Shown: positions 1 to 10,300 of the stretch, in pieces
Layout: every line of letters starts with the position of its first letter
How positions within the stretch are numbered: position 1 is the stretch's first letter
From: Cyanophora paradoxa
Lineage: Eukaryota; Glaucocystophyceae; Cyanophorales; Cyanophoraceae
NCBI GenBank assembly: GCA_004431415.1
Contig: QPMI01000381.1
Span: forward strand, 1-26,798
Reading direction: 5' to 3'
DNA length: 26,798 nucleotides
Position numbers and translations under genes: made by a program
Notes under the pieces: generated by a model
What the model was told of the DNA's origin: nothing
What the model saw: the letters and a program-made list of their open reading frames with translations, nothing else
The model's database searches: none

Positions 1-1809
1 GGGAGCACGACGTCGTCGTCGCGCACGAGCGGCAGCAGCTCCGCCAGCCGGCCCGCGTCTCCCCGTCCAGCGCCGCTGCCCGCCCCTTGATGTACCCCGT
101 CAGCGCCACCACCGCCTCCGCCGTCAGCCGCGCCGCCGCCATCCCCGCCGCGAGCTCGCGGCAGTACATCGGCAGGGTGAGGTCCTGGGCGCCTCAGAGG
201 GGAGGGGCGGGGGAGGGGGCGGGGCGGGCCTGGACGCGGAGGCGGTCGCGGACGAAGAGGAGCGTCGCCTCCGCGCCCGGGGCCTGCAGCGCCGCCCGCA
301 GCTCTGGGTGCACGAACCGCACGGGCGCCACCGCCTGCCCCGCCACCCTCAGCCGCCCGCCGGGCGCGGCGGGCGGGCAAGGGGCGCACGGCGGCCTCGG
401 GGGGCGCCTGGAGGGCCCCCGCGGGGTCGGCGGCGGGGCCGGCGCCCGGGGCCTCGAGCGGGGGGAAGTAGAGGACGGAGGAGGGGCCGTCGCGGGGCAG
501 GAGTCGGCCCTCGTGGTCGGGGACGGCGTTGAGGGCGCGGGCGGCCTCGGGGGTGAGCCAGGGCTGGGCCTGGAGAAAGCGGTAGAGGCGGGGGAACCAC
601 GCGAGGGGCCGCCCCTCCATCCACGCCGCGTCCTGCAGCGCCTCATACACCTCCAGCGTCGTCACCGCCTGCACCCCGATCGCCACCAGCTGCGCCCGCA
701 CTTCCAGCAGCGCCCGCGCCGCCAGCGGCTGCGCGGCGTCACCGGGGCCGTCGGGGCGGGGCGGGGCGGGGCGGGGCGGGACGGACGGGGTCGGTGAGGG
801 GGGCGGGGAGGGAGCGGTCGGGGATGCCGCCGTCGGCGTCGAGGAGCTCGTAGAGCTCGGCGCTCCCCAGCCGCACCCGCCCCGGCACCTCGTACGCCCC
901 CACCGCCGTCAGCACGCACCGCTCCCCCCGCAGCGCCGCGCAGATCGCCCGCTGCGCGGCGTCGGCCGCCGCGCGCGTGCGGGGGGCGGGGGGCGGCGGG
1001 GGCGCGCCTGGACGGGCTCGAAGAAGGCGTGGTGGACGGGGAGGGGCAGGAAGGGGTAGGCGAGGTGCGCCCGCTCCTTGCCGAAGCGGGCGAGGAGCTT
1101 GAGGAAGGCCCGCACGAAGACGGGGGCGATGCAGTCGCGCAGCCACGCGTTCCACGGCCGGTCGAACACGATCGACTCGCTGCCGAGGCCCCACGTCGCC
1201 CGGCGGGGCGGGGCGGGGGCGGGGCGGGGCGGACCGGGAGGCGGGGAGGACGAAGTCGGCGTTGACGGCGAAGGGCAGGCCGCTGTTGATCTGCCCGCCC
1301 CGCCCCCTTCGCCCCCCGCCTCGCCGCGGGGCCCGGGCGGGGGCACCTTGACGGGGAGCCAGGCGAAGACGGCCCCCGGGATGCGCCGCTTCTTCCCCAG
1401 CGGGATCGCCACGCTCACTGCGCCCCGCACCGTCAGCGGGGCACCCCCCGGGGGGGCGGGGGCGGGGGCGGGCCCTTGCGGAGGACGACGCCGCGGCGCT
1501 TGTCGTCGTCGATCTCGGGGGGCACCTCCACCTCCTGCTCCCACACCCACACCATCTGCGCCCCCTCAGCCCCCGCCTCGCCCCCGCCCCCCCGCCCCCC
1601 GCACCACCCGCTCCTGCTCCTTCTCCTTCTCCGCCGCCGAGGGCGCCCCGGCGCCCCGCGGGCTCCCCGGCTCGGCGTTGGCGGCGGGGCGGGGCGGGGG
1701 CGAGGAGGCGGGCGGGGGGTCCCCCTCCTGGGGCCCCTCCCGGAGCGCTGCCTCGCGCTCCCCCTCGCCCTCCGCCTCCCGCCGCGCCGCCTCCGCCCCT
1801 CCTCCTCCC
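1..1809 (-). CDS. NO VEIN/sacsin-like protein, 3' part (runs off left edge)
   Basis: I recognise the family from the segment that follows the HSP90-like ATPase module in plant NO VEIN and animal sacsin proteins. In order on the minus strand: a Trp-rich strand (VWVWEQEVEVP, about 1547-1515), SVAIPL and FAWLPVK (1417-1347), GLPFAVNADFVLPASR (1290-1240), then after an intron the diagnostic WNAWLRD (about 1155-1135) and a helical stretch ending HHAFFEP (about 1025). Downstream exons continue as helical sequence to the left edge (ELYELLDADGG near 840, FVHPELRAAL near 310, YCRELAAG near 160). Exons are separated by C-rich introns; the one at 1473-1418 appears to use a GC donor. A Lys/Glu-rich exon (about 1809-1590) precedes the Trp-rich strand. 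The ATPase domain itself is not visible in the window, so either it lies in unrecognised upstream exons or the protein lacks it. The molecular role is unknown; family members are linked to chaperone-like or developmental functions. The 3' end is outside the window. Confidence 0.7.
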
Positions 1810-1887
1810 CCGCGCCCCGCCCGCCTCCCCGCGGGGCCCTCCCGCGGCGCCCGGGGCGGGGAAAGGGCGGGGGCCGGACCAGGAGGG

Positions 1888-2203
1888 GGCCTCTCGGCCT
1901 TCGAGGAGGGGCTGAGAGCGAGCCGGATGCCGCCTTCTCGGCGGCGCCGCTCCCCGCCGCGCCGAGCGAGGAGAAGGCGCTCGTGCGCCTCCTCGCGCGC
2001 TGGTGCGCCCCGGGGGCGGGGGAAAGGGGCGGGGGCGGGGGAGTGAGCTGGCCGGACGCGGCCCTGCGAGCATCCAAACCAGCGCACCAGCGCGCGAGGA
2101 GGCGCACGAGCGCCTTCTCCTCGCTCGGCGCGGCGGGGAGCGGCGCCGCCGAGAAGGCGGCATCCGGCTCGCTCTCAGCCCCCTCCTCGAAGGCCGAGAG
2201 GCC
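1888..2203. repeat. Fold-back inverted repeat, 121/122-bp arms, 73-bp spacer
   Basis: The left arm (1888-2008) and the right arm (2082-2203) are reverse complements over their whole length with a single 1-bp length difference (four versus five G after GAGGA near 1907). The spacer is 2009-2081. The right arm, read on the minus strand, coincides with most of a coding exon (2213-2088) and stops six bases into its splice donor. The left arm is therefore an inverted copy of an exon lying in the following intron. A minus-strand pre-mRNA would form a hairpin of about 120 bp. Confidence 0.9.
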
Positions 2204-3611
2204 GAGAGAGAGCCTGGCGGTTGCGCGGGGTCAGCGGCGTGCGCGCCGAGGGGCTCTCCCCCGCTGCACGCGACCTTGCTCGGGAGGTCGCGACGCGGAG
2301 CATCTGGCGCGGGCGTCAGCTGCCTTGCCCCCGCGGAGCCGCACGCGCACCGCACCTCCTTCTCGAGTACGCGCTGGATCCAGGCGTGCCTGCGGTGGCC
2401 GGCCGGGCTTGGCGCGGGGGCGGCGTGCGGGGGGCCGGGGGGCGGACCAGTGGAAGAGGGGTACGCCCTCGCAGACGGCGGCACTATAAAGGGCCGAAAC
2501 GTCGACCTCCTACAATAGTTTGCCCATCAGTTGCAGTAGAAAAAAGCTCGAACAATAATTATACTCACCACGATGTCCTCGTCCCCCGCGGCCACCAGGC
2601 CCAGCTGCCCCCGCCCCGCCCCCCTCACCCTGCGGCCCTTCGCCCCTTCCCGCACCGCCCCCCGCCCACCTGGATCGCCCGCACGAGGAAGTGGAAGAAC
2701 TCCGTCGCGGCGTCTTGCCCGCCCGGCACTGCAGCCGCCGACGCCGCGGGGGCGCCTGCTCCCGCAGCGCCCGCCCGCGCGGCCGCCGCCTCGAGCGACG
2801 CGGCCCGGTTCGCCCGCACGAGCTCGAGGACAAGCCTGGCGGGGGAAGGAGGGGGGGGGGGGGGGGGGGGGGGTGTTTCTCGGAGGGGGCGGAGCGTCGC
2901 TGGGGAGGCGACGGCCGGGGGCGCACCGCGCCATCTGGGCCTGGCGCTCCTGCAGCTGCTCCCTGCTGAGGAGCAGGCGCTCGACCTCCTTGCGGTTTTT
3001 CTCCGCGTCCTCCAGCTGCCGCTTGCGCGCCGCGCCCGCCTGCCGCCGGCCGTCAGCCTCGCAGGCGCGCCGCGCCCGCGCGCCGACCTCGTATCGCGCC
3101 GCCGCCGCCGCCTCCTGAGCCTGCGCAGAGTCAGAAGTTCGGAAACAGGCGGGATTACGGAGGAGTCCCGAACAAACTTGCCTCCGTGAGAGCGTCGTGT
3201 AAGTCTGGGAGCTGGGCTCGCGTTAGCGGGGAACGAAAGAGGAGCGGGGAGGAGGCGATTACCTCCCGCTCAGCCAGTGTGCGTGCCTGTCGCGCGGGGA
3301 AGCGTCAGTACGGCGAGAGCACCAATCGACAGGTCTCCCCCAAACAAGCATAGCGGCACCTCCCTCCGCCGTAACCTCTCCGCCAGGGAAATGTTCTCAT
3401 CCACGAGCGACTCAATCTGTTTCGCGACGCGCTCTAGCGACGGAGAGCTGCGTTCTAGAACTTGCGAATCGCACCTTGTTCTGCAAGCGTTCGCAGTCTG
3501 CGCGGGATTCCTGTAATTCGATCTCTAGATTGTGCAGACGCTGCGCGAAGCGGGTCAAGCGAGCGGCGCTCCAGAGCGGTGCGGCAGCCACTGTAGCGTA
3601 GCTGTACCGTG
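2088..3611 (-). CDS. Coiled-coil exons, possibly the 5' part of the NO VEIN-like gene
   Basis: Ten short exons join in a consistent frame on the minus strand: one ending at the GT of 3611; 3540-3475; 3431-3360; 3286-3263; 3120-2927; 2835-2670; 2604-2569; 2509-2448; 2389-2356; 2303-2275; and 2213-2088. Splice phases agree at every junction from 3540 to 2088. The first half is a coiled coil rich in Leu, Glu, Arg and Gln (ELQESRADCERLQNK, then ENISLAERLRRE, then EKNRKEVERLLLSREQLQ). The second half is a mixed region with AATEFFHFLVRAI, GDEDIV, VSALYSAAVCEGVPLFHW and HAWIQRVLEKE. I do not recognise a catalytic domain. The intron at 2568-2510 has a textbook GTGAGT donor and is unusually AT-rich for this window. 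The start codon is not resolved; the region upstream of about 3611 keeps an open frame to about 3730 without an ATG. Whether these exons and the NO VEIN-like exons form one transcript is undecided, because I could not find a phase-compatible join between 2088 and 1809. Confidence 0.5.
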
Positions 3612-4327
3612 CTTAGGAATCGGTTGGAGCCGTCGGGAGGCCAAGACGTTGCAGGCTCTGGATCGTTATCTGGATCCGCAGGCTCTGCGCTGGCAATCAG
3701 AGGGGCGAAGTGCAGGACGCTCTGCAGGCGCACGTCTGCTTTCGTCCAGCGACATCGCTGCGTCGCGGGCTGCGATCAGAGCCTCTACCCCCCGCGGACG
3801 AGATCCCCCAGGCCTCCAAGGAGCGGTGCCGTCCGAAGTTACTCCGAACGTGGGAAGCGCTGCCATCCGCCGAAGAAGCGTTCGGACGAGGCGGGAAGCG
3901 CGGGACGCTCGGTGCGCAACCGACTGTTAGAAAGTACCTGCTACAAAGCGAGCGCGTTTCACGCCCCGCGTGTGCGTCGATCGCATTGCGTACTGACACG
4001 CTCTGCGACACATTTGCAGATCGATATCGTCCTGGCTGGCCAAGGCCCGCTCCTCGGATCCTCGGATCTCGGATCCTAGGCGTCGGCGTAGCAGCCTATC
4101 TACACCGTCTGTAGTCGTTTGCTATCTCGTAAGCAGCAAAGCAGTCTCCGCCGCCTCGTTTTCTTGGAAGTGAGCTTTGGAGCCCGCAAGCACGGGCTCT
4201 CAGGCGCCTCACGGCTTGTTTGGCCTTGCGCAGCACTTGGGCACATTTGGAGGCTGCTCGAATACACCAAGCCCCTCCAAGGGCTGCGTCTGCCGGCGGA
4301 GAGCGGGGCGACGATTGAAGGGCGAGG
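3612..4327. other. Divergent intergenic region between the coiled-coil gene and the crystallin/repeat gene
   Basis: This is about 0.7 kb of visibly lower GC than the genes around it, between a minus-strand gene starting somewhere near 3.6-3.8 kb and the plus-strand gene starting at 4328. It contains the left copy of the upstream inverted element (3777-3922) and a short tandem run of CTCGGATC-like units at about 4052-4078. Short open frames cross it, but none shows recognisable protein features. It probably holds both promoters and 5' UTRs; no clear TATA box was seen. Confidence 0.5.
3777..3922 (+). repeat. Upstream inverted element, left copy
   Basis: The first 59 bases (3777-3835) match the reverse complement of 15082-15024 with one substitution. 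The rest matches to about 3922 with gaps, including a well-kept core GCCGAAGAAGCGTTC. It lies about 405 bp upstream of the ATG of the plus-strand gene at 4328, in that gene's own direction. The frame relationship between the two conserved blocks differs between the copies, so it is more likely regulatory or untranslated than coding. Confidence 0.85.
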
Positions 4328-7300
4328 ATGTCGGAGGAGCTCGCGGATGGGTCGTTCCGGCCACCGTTCAGCCCGGGAACCATGCAAGACGACGTCGTGC
4401 TCCACTCGGCACCCGGCTTCGGAGGTGCCGTCGCAGCGTTCGGCGGGGAGGGCCCCGAGTACGAGCTGCCGAGCTGGATTGACGAGCGGGTGCGGGGGGC
4501 AGGGGGGCGGGGGCGGCGGGGGCGCGGCTGACGTGCGGGGCAGGCGGGGAGCGCGGTGGTAGGGAACGGGAAGGTGGCGGTGTTGCGGGGCGACGGCGAG
4601 GCAGCGCGCCTCCTCCCGGGCTACCACCCCTCCCTCCCCATCCACAGGCCCGACGAGCTCACCGTCCACGGCCCGCCCCGCCCACCCCGTCGGCCTCGCC
4701 CCGCCTGACGCCCCGCAGACCTGCCCGAGGACCCCCGCGAGTGGGGGGCCCCCGTCCTCTTCTCCCGGTGCGGCATTAGCGCCCCTGCCGCGCGGGCGGG
4801 GCGGGGCGGCTGAGGCGGGGCGCAGCGAGGGCTTCCGGGGCGACGCGCACGCCCTGCAGGGCCTCAAAGGTGCGAGCCGCCCGCCCACGCCCCGTGTGGC
4901 GCCGCGCCTCACGGGGGAGGGCGGCAGGGGCGGGCGTGACGGACCTCCCCTCCGCATTCGACGACACCGCCGCCTCCATCGTCGTGCGCGCCCCGCCCGC
5001 CCGCCCCGCGCCCCGCCTCCCCGCACCCCCTCCCCTCCTCACCCGCCCCGCTCCCAGATCCCCACCGGGACCAAGGCGCGTCCTGGTGGGCGCCGCGCCG
5101 TGCCGGGCGGGCGCTCACGCGGCGCCGCAGGTGACCGTCTTCGAGGGCAAGGGAGGCAGCATGCGCGCCCGCACCCTCTTCCCCGGTGCGCCTCCCCGTC
5201 GCGGGCGGCGCTCGAGGCGGCGCGGCTGAGGCGGGGGCCGGCAGGGCGGTACGAGCTCGGGGAGGACCTCGGGGAGGGTGCGGGGCCGGGCGCGCTCGGC
5301 GGGGCGCGGGGCGGGGCTGAGGGGCGGCAGGGGCGCTGGACGGGGCGGTCTCGTCGGTGCTGGTGGAGGGGGACGCGCCGTGCGGGCCGGAGAGCCTGGA
5401 GGAGGCCTTCGCGCTCTACGCCGGCACCGACTTCTTCGGCACCGAGTTCCGCGGCGCCGCCTCCGGCGACCTCCCCCCGTGGATCGCCTCCGACGCCTCC
5501 TCCATCATCGTCCGCCCCCCGCCCCGCCCCGCGCCCCCGCCCCGCCCCGCCGTCCGGCTGACCTCCCCCGCCGCAGGTCGCCAACAACAAGCGCGTCATC
5601 CTGCACGCAGCGCCCGGCGCTCCCGAGGGGACCGAGTCACAGGAAGCCAAGACGCTCACGCTCCTGCCCGGGTGAGGGAGCTCGCCGGGGGCGGCGCGGG
5701 GCGGGACACCGAGGCTGCCTGGGGCAGGTTCCACCGGGCGCTGCCGCCGGAGTTCCAGGACGCGGCGGCGCGGGTCGTGGTGGAGGAGCTGCCGCCCGAC
5801 GTCACCTCCTGGGGCGTCCCCGTCCTCTGCGAGGGGTACCGCTCCCCGCACGCCCCGCGGCCCCCTTCCTCACCCCCTCCGGCCCCGCAGCGAGGGCCTC
5901 CGGGGGGCCCAGACGGCGCTGCCGAGGAGCGTGGCGCCCCTGGGGGAGGTCTTCAACCTGCCGCCGCACGCCGCGCACTCGATCTCCTCCCTCGCCGTCC
6001 CCGCCGGCTTCCAGGTGAGCCCCGCCGGTTGGGAGCCGCCGTAACGGCCGGCGGCCTCACGCGAGACCGGCCCGGCAGGTGACGCTCTTCTCGGAGAGGC
6101 GGGGCGGGGGCGAGGCGCGCACCTTCGGGCCGGGGAGCCACGAGCTGCGCGACCTCAGCGACGTGGCGCAGAGCTTCCTCGTCGAGGGTGCGCCCCGCCG
6201 CCCCCCCCCCCCCCCCCCCCCCCCCCCGCCCCCGTCCCCGTCGCCCCCTCAGCCTCCCGCAGCCCTGCGCCCGGAGCCGGAGCCGCGGGATGAAGAGCGG
6301 GAGCCGGCGGCGGAAGCGCCGCGCGGCACGGGACCGACCAGCCGCCTGTTTGCGGCCTTTCGGGCGCTCGACGGGGCCGGGGCCGGAGAGGCGGAGATGC
6401 GCGCCGCGGTGCGCGACTACCTCGACGACGCCACCGAGGAGCTGCGCGCCGCCGCCCGCTCCCTGCCGCCGCCTCCGGAGCCGGCCCCGGAGGCTCCGCC
6501 TGCGGATGAGCCGGCGACGGAGGCGGCGGGCGGTGAAGCGGGGTGGACGAGCGACGCTGTGGAGGCGCTGGTGGAGGCGTATCGCGCGGGGGCGGCGAAG
6601 GAGGAGCTCATCTCTGCCGCCTCGCGCGCCATCGTCGACTACCTCACCGCCGCCGGCGTCGCCGACCCCGACCCCGTGCGCCCCGCCGCCCGGCCCTCGC
6701 CAGCGCGGCGCTGACGAGGAGGGGGCGGCAGGGATGGCACGATGCGGAGGCGGGGCAGCTGGTGCGCTTTGTGCGGGCCGTGGCGGGCAGCCTGGACGAC
6801 AAGGGCCTCGCCACCGTCGCCCGCCTCTTCATCGCCGAGACCGTCCACGTCGACGCCGCCGGCGACGCCGCCCCAGCCGACCCCCCGCCCCCTGTTGACC
6901 CCGCACCGGCGAGCGACGATACTGAAGCTGAGCAAGACGACGCCGACCACGGCTTCTCCGACGCTGCTGCGAGCACGGGCGAAGCCGGACCCGCCGCGGA
7001 TCTGCTTGCGACCTTCCGCGCGGTTGCGGAGGGGAGGGCGTCGGAGGACGATTTCCGTGCGACAGCGAAGGCGTTCCTCGACAAGACCGTCGGGCCGCTT
7101 CAGTCGGTGCGTGGGTGTACATGTCGTGCGCTGCCACGCGAATTCCCGTCAGTGACTGTACCGCAGGGCTCGCGGGAGTCCCCATCAACGGAACTGACAG
7201 CGGAGTCGGACTCGGGGGCACCATCGGAGTCGTCGGCGGTGTCGGAATCGGCCCTGGATGACCTGCTCGCGAAGTTCCGGGCGCTGGACGCGGACGGGGC

Positions 7301-10300
7301 GAGCGCGGAGGCGTTCCACGCCGCAGCGGAGTCGTTCATTCAAAGCGTCACGTCTCGCTTGCAACGGGCGGCTGCGCACAACGATGACAGCAGCAAGGAC
7401 ACGGCTGTCGAGGGCGACCAAGAAGCGACCATCCAAGATTCTTCCTCTTCCAGCGCGGACGAAGCCGGACCCGCCGCGGATCTGCTTGCGACCTTCCGCG
7501 CGGTTGCGGAGGGGAGGGCGTCGGAGGACGATTTCCGTGCGACAGCGAAGGCGTTCCTCGACAAGACCGTCGGGCCGCTTCAGTCGGTGCGTGGGTGTAC
7601 ATGTCGTGCGCTGCCACGCGAATTCCCGTCAGTGACTGTGCCGCAGGGCTCGCGGGAGTCCCCGTCAACGGAATTGACAGCGGAGTCGGACTCGGGGTCA
7701 CCATCGGAGTCGTCGGCGGTGTCGGAATCGGCCCTGGATGACCTGCTCGCGAAGTTCCGGGCGCTGGACGCGGACGGGGCGAGCGCGGAGGCGTTCCACG
7801 CCGCAGCGGAGTCGTTCATTCAAAGCGTCACGTCTCGCTTGCAACGGGCGGCTGCGCACAACGATGACAGCAGCAAGGACACGGATGTCGAGGGCGACCA
7901 AGAAGCGACCATCCAAGATTCTTCCTCTTCCAGCGCGGACGAAGCCGGACCCGCCGCGGATCTGCTTGCGACCTTCCGCGCGGTTGCGGAGGGGAGGGCG
8001 TCGGAGGACGATTTCCGTGCGACAGCGAAGGCGTTCCTCGACAAGACCGTCGGGCCGCTTCAGTCGGTGCGTGGGTGTACATGTCGTGCGCTGCCATGCG
8101 AATTCCCGTCAGTGACTGTGCCGCAGGGCTCGCGGGAGTCCCCGTCAACGGAACTGACAGCGGAGTCGGACTCGGGGTCACCATCGGAGTCGTCGGCGGT
8201 GTCGGAATCGGCCCTGGATGACCTGCTCGCGAAGTTCCGGGCGCTGGACGCGGACGGGGCGAGCGCGGAGGCGTTCCACGCCGCAGCGGAGTCGTTCATT
8301 CAAAGCGTCACGTCTCGCTTGCAACGGGCGGCTGCGCACAACGATGACAGCAGCAAGGACACGGCTGTCGAGGGCGACCAAGAAGCGACCATCCAAGATT
8401 CTTCCTCTTCCAGCGCGGACGAAGCCGGACCCGCCGCGGATCTGCTTGCGACCTTCCGCGCGGTTGCGGAGGGGAGGGCGTCGGAGGACGATTTCCGTGC
8501 GACAGCGAAGGCGTTCCTCGACAAGACCGTCGGGCCGCTTCAGTCGGTGCGTGGGTGTCGTGCGCTGCCATGCGAATCCCCGTCAGTGACTGTGCCGCAG
8601 GGTTCGCGGGAGTCCCCGTCAACGGAACTGACAGCGGAGTCGGACTCGGGGGCACCATCGGAGTCGTCGGCGGTGTCGGAATCGGCCCTGGATGACCTGC
8701 TCGCGAAGTTCCGGGCGCTGGACGCGGACGGGGCGAGCGCGGAGGCGTTCCACGCCGCAGCGGAGTCGTTCATTCAAAGCGTCACGTCTCGCTTGCAACG
8801 GGCGGCTGCGCACAACGATGACAGCAGCAAGGACACGGATGTCGAGGGCGACCAAGAAGCGACCATCCAAGATTCTTCCTCTTCCAGCGCGGACGAAGCC
8901 GGACCCGCCGCGGATCTGCTTGCGACCTTCCGCGCGGTTGCGGAGGGGAGGGCGTCGGAGGACGATTTCCGTGCGACAGCGAAGGCGTTCCTCGACAAGA
9001 CCGTCGGGCCGCTTCAGTCGGTGCGTGGGTGTACATGTCGTGCGCTGCCACGCGAATTCCCGTCAGTGACTGTACCGCAGGGCTCGCGGGAGTCCCCATC
9101 AACGGAACTGACAGCGGAGTCGGACTCGGGGGCACCATCGGAGTCGTCGGCGGTGTCGGAGTCGGCCCTGGATGACCTGCTCGCGAAGTTCCGGGCGCTG
9201 GACGCGGACGGGGCGAGCGCGGAGGCGTTCCACGCCGCAGCGGAGTCGTTCGTTGCCTTGATTGCCTGGAGGCTGATGCACGCGTCGGCTGCGGCTGCCA
9301 ATCTCGCCGACAAGACAGAAACTAAGCACACCGTCTCACAATCTGCAGAGGACGAGGTTTGCGTGAGCAGTGTTACGATCTTGTGCGTTGGCCGCCCGCT
9401 GATGCGCCGGCATTGCAGATTTCGGAGGCGAGCGCACTAGTGGAGGAAGCGGAAAAAAAGGCGGAGGCGCTGAACGAAGCGGCGAACGAGGCGGCGCTTC
9501 TCGAGCGCGAAGCCGACGAGCTTGCAGAGCGCGCTGCCGAGGCGGAGACGGCAGAAGAGCAGCAGGAGCTCGCGGCGGCTGCCGAGCGAGCGGCGGAGGC
9601 GGCGGAGGAGAAGGCGGATGAGGCGCGGGATCTGGCGGAGGTCGTGGAGAGCCTGTCAGAAAAGGTGGAGAGCCTGGCGGAGGCGATTGGCGAGATGGAG
9701 CAGGCGGCAGGGAGCTCAGAGCTCGCCGAACTCGCAGAAACGGCCAGCACTCTGCAGGAGGAGGCTGCCGAAGAGCAGAGGCGCGCGGAGGAGAGCGCGA
9801 GGGATGCCGCCGACGCCTCGGAGCAGTCCGAGCAGCCACAGGAGGGTACCGACTCGAGCAGCGAAGAGCCCTATGATGGCGAGGACGTCGAGACGTCAGG
9901 CGAGAACGTTGAGACGTCAGGCGCAGACGAGGCCACCGGCGATGCGGAGGAGGCAATAGCTAAGGGCGACGTGAGTAGCACAAGCGACGCCACGGGCGAT
10001 GCGAGCAGCACTGGCGAGGACACCGAGGCTACTGGAGACGCCGAGAACGACTCCGCTGACCACCATCCCCCCTCGGAAGAAAACACGACAGCCTCCGATC
10101 TGCTTGCGACCTTCCGCGCGGTTGCGGAGGGGAGGGCGTCGGAGGACGATTTCCGTGCGACGGCGAAGGCGTTCCTCGACAAGACCGTCGGGCCGCTTCA
10201 GTCGGTGCGTGGGTGTCGTGCGCTGCCATGCGAATTCCCGTCAGTGACTGTGCCGCAGGGCTCGCGGGAGTCCCCGTCAACGGAACTGACAGCGGAGTCG

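Noticed and set aside
739-2484. Very long open frames on both strands across the first 2.5 kb
   Set aside because: In DNA this GC-rich stop codons are rare; only fragments of these frames show family motifs, joined by introns.
2480-2495. TATA-like CACTATAAAGG on the plus strand
   Set aside because: It lies inside a phase-consistent minus-strand exon (2509-2448), with no plus-strand gene following.
3710-4114. Open frame across the left upstream element as a conserved small gene
   Set aside because: The two conserved blocks are in different relative frames in the right copy, so protein-level conservation is not supported.
6201-6227. Poly-C run as coded polyproline in the crystallin/repeat gene
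   Set aside because: Reading through is open, but GTGCGCC donor at 6188 and CCCGCAG acceptor at 6262 restore the frame exactly, and similar runs elsewhere (2873-2851, 16800-16779, about 21230) are intronic on the sense strand.
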